Origin: Pseudomonas sp. Irchel 3A7
Lineage (GTDB): Bacteria; Pseudomonadota; Gammaproteobacteria; Pseudomonadales; Pseudomonadaceae
Reading direction: 5' to 3'
DNA length: 64,000 nt
Assembly: GCF_900187565.1 (NCBI RefSeq)
Contig: NZ_FYED01000020.1
Location: 1 to 64,000 of the forward strand
The stretch's first letter is position 1; each line of letters starts with the position of its first letter. Shown here piece by piece: positions 34,807-42,291 of the stretch. Under the pieces are notes generated by a model. The model ran no database searches, was not told the DNA's origin, and saw only the letters and a program-made list of their open reading frames with translations. The translations under genes and the position numbers were made by a program.

Positions 34807-35972
34807 TAGAGAACGTCCTCCAGGAACTGCTCGATGATTTCATCGCGGGCATTGAGTTGATAAACCATGTGTTCGTTCGGCGCATAACGGCCGTAGTCGA
34901 TGACCACGTACCAGGTGCCGTTCTTGTACTTCTCGACACTGTTCAATTCCGGGTGCAGGTACACGCTGCCGCCTGGAATCGTTTCGTCGGCGACCAGGGT
35001 TTGCAGCCAGTCGTTGATGCGCTTGACCTCCTGGTCCATGAACGATTTGGTCAGGTTCTTGGCCATGGCTTTCTGGCCGGCCTTGACCAGCTTGCGGCTG
35101 ATCGCGTCTTCGAGACCGACGTAGCTGATGAACTTGCCGGTGATCGAGCGGTTACCCAGCAGCGAGAAGCCACCGAGGATGGTGCGGGCGTAGTAGCTGA
35201 TGCCGTAGCGGTTGAGCAGATCGCCTTCGGTGGAGGTGTCGAGGATGTTGTATTCCACCACCCGCGAAACGTCCTCGGCGTAGGTCACCTGGTTGCCCGG
35301 GCTCTCCCATTGCTTGACCTTGGCCAGGGCCGCGATGGCCAGGCTCGATGGCGACAGGAAGACGTTTTTCTTCGCCGCCTTCGAGTACACCGACGGCATG
35401 TTGTGCACCAGCAGGCAGCGGTCGAAACCCAGCTCCGCGCCGCCCAGTTCCTGGCTGTACGTCACCTGATCGGCGACCGCGGCATCCTTGCCGTCGAGCA
35501 CCACCCGGGCCTTGATGCGTTTGCCGAAGGAGGCAAACTCACTGGCCACCGCTTTAGTGCCGGTGAAGCCCGGCGCGCCGATAATGCTCAAGTCCTCGGG
35601 CACGCCGCTCAACGCCGCGAGGCCGAGCTTGCGACCGGTCAATGGATCGATGCCGCCGATGACGTTGTTCAGCGTGTCGGCCGGGGTCGCGCCCTCTTCG
35701 ACGATGACCACGTATACCGGCACCTTGACCACTTTCAGGATCTGGAACACCGCGTGATACAGCGTGCCTTCCTCAGTGCCGGTCGGATCGAGTAGTGCCT
35801 GGGTGGTAAAGCTGTTGATGCGGAACGGAGCGTTGCGCGGAATCAGCACATCGGCCTTCGGCGCCGTGCCGATCAAACCGATGACGTTGTCACCCAGGCC
35901 ACCCATGGCCTCGGGGGATTCAGTGGCATTGACGGTAATGCCGTTGTGCTCGAAGTTCAAAACCTCAGCCAT
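34806..35972 (-). CDS. Tailocin contractile sheath protein (FI)
   Basis: A 388-aa sheath protein of the P2 FI / R-pyocin type, which contracts to drive the tube. The N-terminus 'NFEHNGITVNATESPEAMGG' and 'NVIGLIGTAPKAD' are typical, and the C-terminal part 'SVYLHPELNSVEKYKNGTWYVVIDYGRYAPNEH' matches the domain linking neighbouring subunits. It is preceded by the 69-aa gene and its own transcription may be separated from the fibre genes by the terminator at 36259-36287. Confidence 0.93.
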   Translation of the reverse strand: MAEVLNFEHNGITVNATESPEAMGGLGDNVIGLIGTAPKADVLIPRNAPFRINSFTTQALLDPTGTEEGTLYHAVFQILKVVKVPVYVVIVEEGATPADTLNNVIGGIDPLTGRKLGLAALSGVPEDLSIIGAPGFTGTKAVASEFASFGKRIKARVVLDGKDAAVADQVTYSQELGGAELGFDRCLLVHNMPSVYSKAAKKNVFLSPSSLAIAALAKVKQWESPGNQVTYAEDVSRVVEYNILDTSTEGDLLNRYGISYYARTILGGFSLLGNRSITGKFISYVGLEDAISRKLVKAGQKAMAKNLTKSFMDQEVKRINDWLQTLVADETIPGGSVYLHPELNSVEKYKNGTWYVVIDYGRYAPNEHMVYQLNARDEIIEQFLEDVL

Positions 35973-35974
35973 GG

Positions 35975-36184
35975 TTATTCAGCCTTCTTGGCAGCGGCCT
36001 TTTTGGCCGTGGTGGATGGAGAGGCCGACTCGGCAGCCTCGGTTTCTTTCAGTTCCAGGCGACCGGCGCTGCGCAACGCACTGGCCTCCACATCGAGCAA
36101 TTGCAGTTCCTGGCCGATGCTCGACCAGTGACCACCCCCGGTAGGGAATGGGCGGAGCACGGTGTACGTTTGGCGTTCTGCCAT
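35975..36184 (-). CDS. Small tailocin protein of unknown function
   Basis: A 69-aa protein between the fibre chaperone and the sheath, two bases upstream of the sheath gene. The first 45 residues look folded ('TYTVLRPFPTGGGHWSSIGQ'); the last 20 are Ala/Lys/Ser/Thr-rich and disordered ('TTAKKAAAKKAE'). I do not recognise a family. Its tight spacing suggests a role in tail assembly or in tuning sheath translation. Confidence 0.7.
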   Translation of the reverse strand: MAERQTYTVLRPFPTGGGHWSSIGQELQLLDVEASALRSAGRLELKETEAAESASPSTTAKKAAAKKAE

Positions 36185-36258
36185 TTTTGTTTCTCCATGA
36201 ATGAAAAAGCCCGTTGGGTAAGGGGCTGTTGGGTGTTGCGTGTTTGTTTGGCGGAAAA

Positions 36259-36287
36259 GAAAACGCCCCGGTGGTGCGGGGCGTTTA
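36259..36287 (-). terminator. Terminator after the fibre chaperone gene
   Basis: On the minus strand AAACGCCCCGCAcc-accGGGGCGTTTTC, overlapping the Tfa stop codon. It divides the cluster into a lysis/baseplate/fibre part and a sheath-to-spanin part. Confidence 0.65.
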
Positions 36288-36710
36288 TTGTTCTAGTTCT
36301 GCTAGCCAAGAGGGGGCTGTCGGACGGAGGTCCATTTCCGGAAACCCTCCCACTTGCGGCCAATCGCGCAATTGTTGGCGATACGCCTGCAATTCACGGT
36401 ACTGCTCGGTTGTGAGCGTGGTCGCAACTCCTTCTTCCAACTCATCACGGTGCCGGGTTACAACGCCGTCAGTTACTGAAAGCCGGGCGTTCCGCCACAC
36501 CCGCTCAACTTCTGCCAAACGTTCGGTCGGCACCGGTGGGCGATCCATGAGGGAAGGTGGTTCCGTATCAAAGTTGATCATCTGTTGCGTTGTCTGCCCA
36601 GCCAGCAGGTAATGGTGTAGCTCAGCGGATATTTCAATCGCATCTGCGGGTATTTGGCCATAGTCCGACTCGTGAAACTGCCTCGTGGTCTTGCTGGAAT
36701 AAATCACCAT
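36285..36710 (-). CDS. Tail fibre assembly chaperone (Tfa-like)
   Basis: A 141-aa protein with the tail-assembly-chaperone layout: an N-terminal beta-rich part 'IYSSKTTRQFHESDYGQIPADAIEISAE', and a C-terminal helical part with 'RDELEEGVATTLTTEQYRELQAYRQQLRDWPQ', the 'YRQ.LRDWP' motif common to Tfa/DUF4376 proteins. Such chaperones are specific to the fibre encoded upstream and tend to be exchanged with it. Confidence 0.85.
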   Translation of the reverse strand: MVIYSSKTTRQFHESDYGQIPADAIEISAELHHYLLAGQTTQQMINFDTEPPSLMDRPPVPTERLAEVERVWRNARLSVTDGVVTRHRDELEEGVATTLTTEQYRELQAYRQQLRDWPQVGGFPEMDLRPTAPSWLAELEQ

Positions 36711-36718
36711 GTTTCTCC

Positions 36719-38275
36719 TTAAACGCCAAAAGCAAGGACACGTACCGACGATGCACTGGCAGTGTAATTGGACTGCAAAAGCACCTGGCCAAGCCCGTTG
36801 GGCATGCCCGCTACAAAGGGCTGACCCGTGCTGTCATAAATGGCGCTTTCGGTCATGCTGACATTGCATCCCAAAAACTGACTCGAAAAGGCAATGGGCA
36901 GGTTGAAAGCCACTGCCTTGTAAGGCCCGGCAAAACCCGCGGTAAACCATTGCATGAGCAAACCGGACGGTAACCGCTGATAACCTGACGGTGCCAATAA
37001 CGCTCCGAATGGACGTGTTCTCCCCACCACCCCAGGCCCCGTCAGCAACCAAAGTCCGTTGCCGATATGCAGGCAATCAACATAGGTGTCGGGTGGAATT
37101 GAGCGAGTCACCGTGGTCCACGAACCGTCGATATTTTCCTGTATTTTGTCTGCGCCCTGAATGGCGAGCGCGAGGGAAGTTACTCCCCAATTTTGCACAC
37201 GGACGGTTGCGCCAGGCGGAATAGAATTAGCCGTTGAGTCAGGCAAGGAATAGGAATTGGCAGTTGCTCCGGAGCAGTGCACAACGCCACCGACATGTCC
37301 CACAACACCGGTAAGCGGGCCTGAAAACGAACTGAACGTCGAGAATTGGTGACCACGACCTGCGACTGCCGCCCCATTCATCAATTTAAGACTCGTATCA
37401 AAGCGCGGTACAGTCGGAGCCGTTGGAGTTCCCGTAAATACAGGTGAAGCCAAAGGTGCATAACCATAGGTGACGTTTTGAAAAATCAAGGCCGTAGTGC
37501 CTATTGCAATCAAGCCATCGGTCACTAGTTGCCATCGTGTGTCCGCCTGAGTTGCTCCCTGCTCAACGCAAACCTGCAGAGCCGAAGTTACTTCAGCATT
37601 GATGTCCGCATCCCCTGTCCGCGACCACGCACCGTTGGTGGCGACATATAAACCGTTGTCCTTGGACTGTGTCTGGTTTTTGACCAGAACTCGATCACCC
37701 GCCACAACGGCTACACCATCGATCGTTTGAGCTGCGCTCAGAATGATGTTTGCCGTGGTAGCAACTCGCACCGATTGTTTCGCGTCAAGTTTGCTCAACT
37801 CCGCCGCGACATAGTCAGTTACCCACGCCCGCGTGGCCTTCACCACCGTGTCATCAATCAACAACGTTACCAACGACGCATTACTCGTCTCGAAAATCGA
37901 ACGAATGTAGAACTCTTTCCCTGAGCCGGAAGTCGCCAGCACCGGTTTGAACGACTCCGGATATTTCACGATGGCATACAAGATTCCAGTGTCAGTCCAC
38001 AGCCCGGCCTCGCGCACGTACCAACCGCCCTCCTCTGGAGGGATGGTCACTTCAGCCAGCAACCAGCTCGGATTCTTCTCGTCCTGGAACAGTGCGTTGA
38101 GCGGCCCGCGCCATACTTCGCGCTTGAGCGCCGTGGCGGTCGCCGCCGGGTTGTAGGCCGTGCCACCGCCGTCACCGACCGAAATCTGCGACAGTTTGAT
38201 GGGTACGCCCGCCGCCTTGCAGGCGGTTTCGTAGGCAATCCCTGCATTGGTGAGCAGGGTGTAATAGTCAGCCAT
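36719..38275 (-). CDS. Tailocin tail fibre protein
   Basis: A 518-aa fibre. Residues 1-160 match the baseplate-attachment domain of P2 gpH/R-pyocin fibres (DUF3751; 'YYTLLTNAGIAYETACKAAG', 'EEGGWYVREAGLWTD'). Residues 165-270 hold a 'TTANIILSAAQTIDGVAVVAGDRVLVKNQ' domain common in phage fibres. The distal part has no clear family match by eye and should bind the target's surface glycan, so it fixes the killing spectrum. Codon usage and base composition of about 37000-37900 are more AT-rich than the flanks, which suggests acquisition by recombination. Confidence 0.88.
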   Translation of the reverse strand: MADYYTLLTNAGIAYETACKAAGVPIKLSQISVGDGGGTAYNPAATATALKREVWRGPLNALFQDEKNPSWLLAEVTIPPEEGGWYVREAGLWTDTGILYAIVKYPESFKPVLATSGSGKEFYIRSIFETSNASLVTLLIDDTVVKATRAWVTDYVAAELSKLDAKQSVRVATTANIILSAAQTIDGVAVVAGDRVLVKNQTQSKDNGLYVATNGAWSRTGDADINAEVTSALQVCVEQGATQADTRWQLVTDGLIAIGTTALIFQNVTYGYAPLASPVFTGTPTAPTVPRFDTSLKLMNGAAVAGRGHQFSTFSSFSGPLTGVVGHVGGVVHCSGATANSYSLPDSTANSIPPGATVRVQNWGVTSLALAIQGADKIQENIDGSWTTVTRSIPPDTYVDCLHIGNGLWLLTGPGVVGRTRPFGALLAPSGYQRLPSGLLMQWFTAGFAGPYKAVAFNLPIAFSSQFLGCNVSMTESAIYDSTGQPFVAGMPNGLGQVLLQSNYTASASSVRVLAFGV

Positions 38276-38912
38276 TCATGGCCCCCTGAGGATAAATAGT
38301 GGATGTTTCGATGCTGTAGAGTCCGGCGGCCATGAAGGCCTCGCCTGACGTTTCCAGCCCTTCGATGACAACGGGATAAACCGTGGTCAGCTCGCCGCAC
38401 ACCGTCGCCGCGCCAATCACGTGATTGCCAAACGCACTCAAGCCGACAGACACCGACAAGGTGTCGCGTTCGCTTTTGGCATCCGCCAGGCGCCGGTCGA
38501 GACGGGCATCGATTTCTTCGCTGTAAGGCTGTTCGGTGAAAGCCCTGACGGAGAAGCTGTAGGGCTGGCCCGGTGGTGTCTGCTCGTACCAGGCCCGCAC
38601 TTCTGGCCTCAGGCGCAAACCCTTGGCCGCATTTTCCAGCGCCTGCCGTGTACCGGCCCGGCGTGCCGTGGGCCAGGCGAATTCGACGGTCAAGCGCTTT
38701 TCCGCTTCGGCGGCATCGCTGCTCCACTCGCTGACACCCCGATCCGCCGCGAGATAGGGCAGAAACGCCGAGGGCGTGGCGGTGGGGTTCATCAGCTCGG
38801 GAAACGGCGGTGCAATACGATCAAGCAAAGTGCCGAACGCCAGATCGAGGGCTTTTTCCAGTGCCGAACTGTTGGCCGGCAACAGGCTCGGGTGAGGTTT
38901 TGGGTCACTCAT
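38268..38912 (-). CDS. Tailocin baseplate protein I
   Basis: A 214-aa P2 gpI-like protein ('SLLPANSSALEKALDLAFG' start, 'WSSDAAEAEKRLTVEFAWPTARRAGTRQALENAAKGL' in the middle). gpI with gpJ forms the wedge that carries the fibre. The start at 38912 overlaps the J stop by four bases; the end overlaps the fibre start by eight. Confidence 0.9.
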   Translation of the reverse strand: MSDPKPHPSLLPANSSALEKALDLAFGTLLDRIAPPFPELMNPTATPSAFLPYLAADRGVSEWSSDAAEAEKRLTVEFAWPTARRAGTRQALENAAKGLRLRPEVRAWYEQTPPGQPYSFSVRAFTEQPYSEEIDARLDRRLADAKSERDTLSVSVGLSAFGNHVIGAATVCGELTTVYPVVIEGLETSGEAFMAAGLYSIETSTIYPQGAMNG

Positions 38913-39904
38913 AGCGTGAGTACCTCCACCTCGATGTCGGTGCAATAAGGTGCCTCGAAGGCCGTCGTCACGATCGGCTCGAGCGGTTCGAGAATTTCAA
39001 GCTGAACCGCGCCGGCGCTGTGCAGCGTGTAGTCGATCCAGCTCGGGTCAACCCGCCCCTCGAGGCGATGACAGCTGTCTGCATAGGCTTGCAATTGCTG
39101 CTCTGCGGCGACTTTCGTCAGTCCCGAGTCGGGGCCTGCGTTGATCCTGGCGAGCACCCGGATCTTGTAGCGCTTGATGTCGGCACCCTGCACCGTGATC
39201 CGATCCGTTTCCGGCCGTACATCCGGTCGGTCGAAATGCTGGCGCACCCCGTCGAGCAGTTCTTCGCTAGCCGTGCCATCGCCTTCCCGTGACAACACAG
39301 TGACTCTCACTTCACCGGGGGCTGTGCGCCGTCCGTTGCCATCCTTGACCTGCGCGGCGTGACCATCGGGATCGAAGGTGTAAGTGACCGTCACCTCGCC
39401 TGGCGCAGCGGACTCCACCTTCACCACCGGACGCTCGCCGAGGGTGAACACCTCGCGTCGATACTGCATGCGTGAGCCGGCGGCTGGCGCATGGGGGGCC
39501 AGGTAGTAGCGCAATCGCGCGTCGTCGTCGCTCTCATGCACCGGCGCAATGGGCGGGAACGCTGCCGGATCACCGGGGTCGAGCAACTGACGCTCAAGCC
39601 CCATGTCCGCCAGACGGGCATCGAGGTTACTGCCCGTCGCCCACCACGCCAACATCTGCTTGATGCGGGCGTTGTACTTGCGTTCGTGCAGCTGCAGGCG
39701 CACACAAAACGCTTCGAGGGCCAGGGTCAGCAATTCGCTTTCGTTTTCCAGGCTGACCTTCAGTTTGGCCGCGCTCTGCGGAGCGCGGGCGCCGACATAT
39801 TCGACGACAAAGGTCTTGAACTCAGCCAGCAGATCTTCGAACGCGTCGACCGTGACGATCGTCGGCTCGGCCAACTGGTTCTGACCCGGTATCAACATGC
39901 TCAT
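38909..39904 (-). CDS. Tailocin baseplate protein J
   Basis: A 331-aa P2 gpJ-like wedge protein. 'AFEDLLAEFKTFVVEYVGAR', 'LQLHERKYNARIKQMLAWWATGSNLDARLADMGLER' and 'YRREVFTLGERPVVKVESAAPGEVTVTY' match the baseplate J family. Starts four bases inside the end of W. Confidence 0.92.
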   Translation of the reverse strand: MSMLIPGQNQLAEPTIVTVDAFEDLLAEFKTFVVEYVGARAPQSAAKLKVSLENESELLTLALEAFCVRLQLHERKYNARIKQMLAWWATGSNLDARLADMGLERQLLDPGDPAAFPPIAPVHESDDDARLRYYLAPHAPAAGSRMQYRREVFTLGERPVVKVESAAPGEVTVTYTFDPDGHAAQVKDGNGRRTAPGEVRVTVLSREGDGTASEELLDGVRQHFDRPDVRPETDRITVQGADIKRYKIRVLARINAGPDSGLTKVAAEQQLQAYADSCHRLEGRVDPSWIDYTLHSAGAVQLEILEPLEPIVTTAFEAPYCTDIEVEVLTL

Positions 39905-40233
39905 GTCACCACCTCGAACGTCTGATTACGGTTTTTCCAGGTGCCAGCGAAGCGCAGGAGCAACCCCGCGCCCTGTCGACTGGCAACAATGACTTGCGGC
40001 TGGAAATCGCTGATGCCGTTCTGGCTGTTGTAGAACGCCTGTGCGGCGTGGCTCTGGGCCAGGATCAGCAAATCGTCGCCGAGGTTCTGCCCCAACAGAT
40101 CCGGGATGGCGCAGCCATACAAGGGACGTTTTTGGCGTGTGCCCTGGGGGGTGGTCAGTGCCCGGGTCGCGCGCTGCACAAATTGCGGCCAGTCGTCGAC
40201 CGTCGCGCCGGTGTTTCTATCGATTCCAATCAT
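39901..40233 (-). CDS. Tailocin baseplate protein W (gp25-like)
   Basis: A 110-aa gpW/gp25-type baseplate wedge protein ('MIGIDRNTGATVDDWPQFVQRATRALTTPQGTRQKRPLYG', 'DLLGQNL'). The RxR/'RPLYG' part is the conserved gp25 core involved in starting sheath assembly. Confidence 0.9.
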   Translation of the reverse strand: MIGIDRNTGATVDDWPQFVQRATRALTTPQGTRQKRPLYGCAIPDLLGQNLGDDLLILAQSHAAQAFYNSQNGISDFQPQVIVASRQGAGLLLRFAGTWKNRNQTFEVVT

Positions 40234-40245
40234 GGGAAAACTCTT

Positions 40246-40857
40246 TTATGCGCTGCTGATCACGCGACCCTGGTGATCCACCAACGGGCCGCTCAGGTGC
40301 ACACCGGACGCGTCGAGTCGCAAGCCGACCGCGCCTAGTTGCAGTTCGATAACCTCGGGGCTCATCGCCAGTCGCGCCGGGCCGATGCTCAGTTCGAGCG
40401 CTTCGCGATTGCCGTTGAACGCCGCCGGGCCGTTGTTCCAGTGCAGGGCATGACTGGCATCGTCGTAACCACTTTCAGCGCCGTCCCGATAGACGCGACG
40501 CGTCAGCGAAGCCTGGGTCGAGGGCGGGGGAAACTGATGACCGTTAAGCCCGAACAGCGCAACAGATTGCGCGCTGCCCTCACCGCCGCCATGGTTGAGC
40601 AATAGGCATTGCTCACCCACGGAGGGGATCCGCGACTCGCTTTGCGCCCCGGCACTGGGATTGAAAAAGCGGATGGCCGGCGTCAGCAATTCACCGTGGC
40701 TGACCCGGCACGTATTGCCGGCAGCATCGACCTCCTGGCACACGCCGATTCGACAGATGCTGTCAGTGCGTCGGTACAGGTCCTCCAGCTCGGCCTCCAT
40801 CTCGGCCAGACGCTCGATGATCGGGCCAAGCTGCAGACTCATAAGCGCATCAAACAT
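40246..40857 (-). CDS. Tailocin baseplate spike protein V
   Basis: A 203-aa P2 gpV-like spike. It has an N-terminal OB domain ('ICRIGVCQEVDAAGNTCRVSHGELLTP', 'RIPSVGEQCLLLNHGGG') and a repetitive beta-helical end ('ALELSIGPARLAMSPEVIELQLGAVGLRLDASGVHLSGPL'). The tip HxH iron-binding motif of P2 gpV is not evident; only 'VHLSGPLVDHQ' has two nearby His. The spike pierces the outer membrane. Confidence 0.9.
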   Translation of the reverse strand: MFDALMSLQLGPIIERLAEMEAELEDLYRRTDSICRIGVCQEVDAAGNTCRVSHGELLTPAIRFFNPSAGAQSESRIPSVGEQCLLLNHGGGEGSAQSVALFGLNGHQFPPPSTQASLTRRVYRDGAESGYDDASHALHWNNGPAAFNGNREALELSIGPARLAMSPEVIELQLGAVGLRLDASGVHLSGPLVDHQGRVISSA

Positions 40858-40860
40858 GGC

Positions 40861-41385
40861 TCAGCCCTCGAGTTCGGTGTATTGGTCCGGGTCGTCGATG
40901 TCCGAGACCTCCCAGGTCCGGGCGAATTTCGGGATGCCCAACGGGTCGTCCAGCAGCGGTGGACCGAAGTACAGCGTTTGGGTGAAGGACAGGGTCCAGG
41001 CAGGGAACTCCTGCGTGCCCTCGATCAATAACGAGGGAATGGCGTCAAGGCGGGTCGGCAGATCACATTGATCGCCCGGCAGCCCCCACCGGTTATCCAT
41101 GACCAGGTCCTTGAGCGCACCGGCCAGATCGCAGGCTGCAAGGCTTGGGTTTTCTGACTCGGGGCGCACCACGGCTTGCAAGGAAACCGTCAGCACGTGC
41201 GCGATTCGTCCATCACGGGCACGACAATCCGCGGCATCACGTTCAAGGGTGATCAATACCCAGGGCTGGTCGCCGACATCGGTGAAGTCTTCACGACTCC
41301 CGACGCTGAGCCCGAGTGGTGAGTTGCGCAACGTCGCGGCAATGGCCGTGAACAGCTGCGAAGGTTTTTCGATGACGGTGGGCAT
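40861..41385 (-). CDS. Tailocin protein of unknown function (PA0615-like position)
   Basis: A 174-aa soluble protein between holin and spike, the position of PA0615 in the P. aeruginosa R-pyocin cluster. The middle 'VSLQAVVRPESENPSLAACDLAGALKDLVMDNRWG' and the end 'WTLSFTQTLYFGPPLL' are reminiscent of phage minor-tail proteins, but I cannot assign a family firmly. The ATG at 41385 is preferred over one 11 codons upstream. Confidence 0.75.
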   Translation of the reverse strand: MPTVIEKPSQLFTAIAATLRNSPLGLSVGSREDFTDVGDQPWVLITLERDAADCRARDGRIAHVLTVSLQAVVRPESENPSLAACDLAGALKDLVMDNRWGLPGDQCDLPTRLDAIPSLLIEGTQEFPAWTLSFTQTLYFGPPLLDDPLGIPKFARTWEVSDIDDPDQYTELEG

Positions 41386-41414
41386 AAAAACTTCCTGTTC
41401 ATGCGTCGAAGGAT

Positions 41415-41765
41415 TCACTGTTGGTCGGGGCGAGAATCACGGGGCGGCACTTCGCATACCCCGATCCGCTTCGCGGCCCACCGCTCATACAGTCCGATGG
41501 CCACGTCCGCTCCGGCCATCGCCGTGAGGCAACCAAATGCACCCGCGGCCCAGATCGACACGCCAGCGGCGTACAACAGCAAGATGGCCGAGACGCCGCA
41601 GACCATGCAGGCGCCGGAGCGCAACGCCAACCGGCGCAGTAATGACCAGCCTCGGGCGCCGTCCTTGTCGGCTCGCCACATTTCGCCGGACACCCCGCCC
41701 ACCAGGGCGAGGACGATGACGAGCCAGATCGGCATGTCCAGCAACGCTTGTTGCTCGTTTGTCAT
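41415..41765 (-). CDS. Tailocin holin
   Basis: A 116-aa membrane protein with two or three hydrophobic segments ('IWLVIVLALVGGVSG', 'GACMVCGVSAILLLYAAGVSIWAAGAFGCL') and a charged tail. Position and topology match the PA0614-type holin that lets the GH19 endolysin reach the cell wall. The start at 41765 has AGGAGG at 6-nt spacing. The longer upstream frame in the same phase contains operator DNA and is not coding. Confidence 0.85.
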   Translation of the reverse strand: MTNEQQALLDMPIWLVIVLALVGGVSGEMWRADKDGARGWSLLRRLALRSGACMVCGVSAILLLYAAGVSIWAAGAFGCLTAMAGADVAIGLYERWAAKRIGVCEVPPRDSRPDQQ

Positions 41766-41784
41766 GTCACGCCTCCTGGGGGTG

Positions 41785-41834
41785 ATTGATGTGTGGGGTT
41801 CAGACGTTGTCTGTTGAGTGAGTGATTGATGTAA
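41785..41834. promoter_or_regulatory. Repeats upstream of the holin resembling an activator site
   Basis: ATTGATGTGT (41785-41794) and ATTGATGTAA (41825-41834) lie exactly 40 bp apart on the plus strand, with CAGAC-N3-GTCTG between them. The units fit the ATTGnnGTnn pattern I recall for the PrtN 'P box' of pyocin genes, though in P. aeruginosa the units are contiguous and no prtN is seen in this window. Confidence 0.3.
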
Positions 41835-41846
41835 GGCAGGCATTCC

Positions 41847-41875
41847 AAAAAGCCCGACTCGCATCAGGCTTTTCA
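41847..41875 (-). terminator. Intrinsic terminator in the tailocin leader
   Basis: On the minus strand AAAAGCCTGA-tgcgag-TCGGGCTTTTT: six-base-pair core (one G-U), A/T extension and a T run, about 80 bp before the holin start. Confidence 0.65.
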
Positions 41876-42061
41876 GTAATGCGGTCCATCGCCTTCGCCC
41901 AAAGGCGAGAAGTAAAGTCGACCTTTCGGCGCTACTGGCGCGGTACGGGTCCATTCAGATTGTTCCTCCGACCGCGGCCCCTGCCCGCCGGATAACTGCT
42001 TCTGGTGCTTTACGCTGCACACCCGGGCCAGTTGCCAACCCTCTGAACCGTTGAGGCCGGT
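41873..42061 (-). CDS. Possible small leader gene of the tailocin cluster
   Basis: An open frame of 62 codons whose TGA directly touches the terminator at 41847-41875. The translation ('NGSEGWQLARVCSVKHQKQL' then '..YFSPLGEGDGPHY') looks like real protein, and third positions are about 60% G/C by my count. No ATG lies in this frame; the first usual start is GTG at 42022, with no good ribosome site. An ATG with a good site (AAGG at five bases) does lie at 42065 but opens the other frame, a 36-aa peptide 'MNRPQRFRGLATGPGVQRK..' that stops at 41955. I give the stop-to-stop extent and cannot choose between gene, remnant or structured leader. Confidence 0.35.
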   Translation of the reverse strand, partial: TGLNGSEGWQLARVCSVKHQKQLSGGQGPRSEEQSEWTRTAPVAPKGRLYFSPLGEGDGPHY

Positions 42062-42131
42062 TCATCGCTGCCTTTTTTGGTGGAACTAAAGAGCTTCGTT
42101 TCGAACCGCTTTGTTGAGCGGCTTGAGACAA

Positions 42132-42160
42132 AGAGTATGCATGGATGCATATACAGTCAA
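42132..42160 (-). promoter_or_regulatory. Predicted tailocin promoter
   Basis: On the minus strand TTGACT (42160-42155), 17-bp spacer, TACTCT (42137-42132). The -35 overlaps operator O1 and the spacer/-10 overlaps operator O2. Confidence 0.6.
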
Positions 42161-42205
42161 TGCATAAATGCATTTATTTATGCGATAGAAATGCACAAGC
42201 GCATG
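42136..42205. promoter_or_regulatory. Operator array for the tailocin repressor (O1, O2 and a weak third site)
   Basis: O2 TATGCA-tgga-TGCATA (42136-42151) and O1 AATGCA-taaa-TGCATT (42159-42174) are near-perfect 16-bp dyads with centres 23 bp apart, about two helical turns. A weaker copy AATGCA-caag-CGCATG lies at 42190-42205. The same dyad recurs upstream of the repressor gene. This is what an autoregulated phage-type repressor controlling the tail operon would need. Confidence 0.65.
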
Positions 42206-42245
42206 GACCATCCGTAATCACAGACGCTGGCGGCTTTTGACAGGC

Positions 42246-42275
42246 GAAAAAAAACCCGCGTGATGGCGGGTTTTA
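42246..42275 (-). terminator. Terminator of the tailocin repressor gene
   Basis: On the minus strand AAAACCCGC-catca-cGCGGGTTTTTTTT, 17 bases past the stop codon; it isolates the repressor mRNA from the tail operon downstream. Confidence 0.85.
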
Positions 42276-42291
42276 TCTGACAGTTGTGAGG

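Noticed and set aside
41415..41954. Longer start for the holin frame, from 41954
   Set aside because: The extra 63 codons lie in the leader across the terminator hairpin; the ATG at 41765 has AGGAGG and starts the membrane protein.
41955..42173. 72-codon frame starting within the operator array
   Set aside because: Its first third translates operator and promoter DNA. Only the part from the ATG at 42065 (36 codons) could be expressed.
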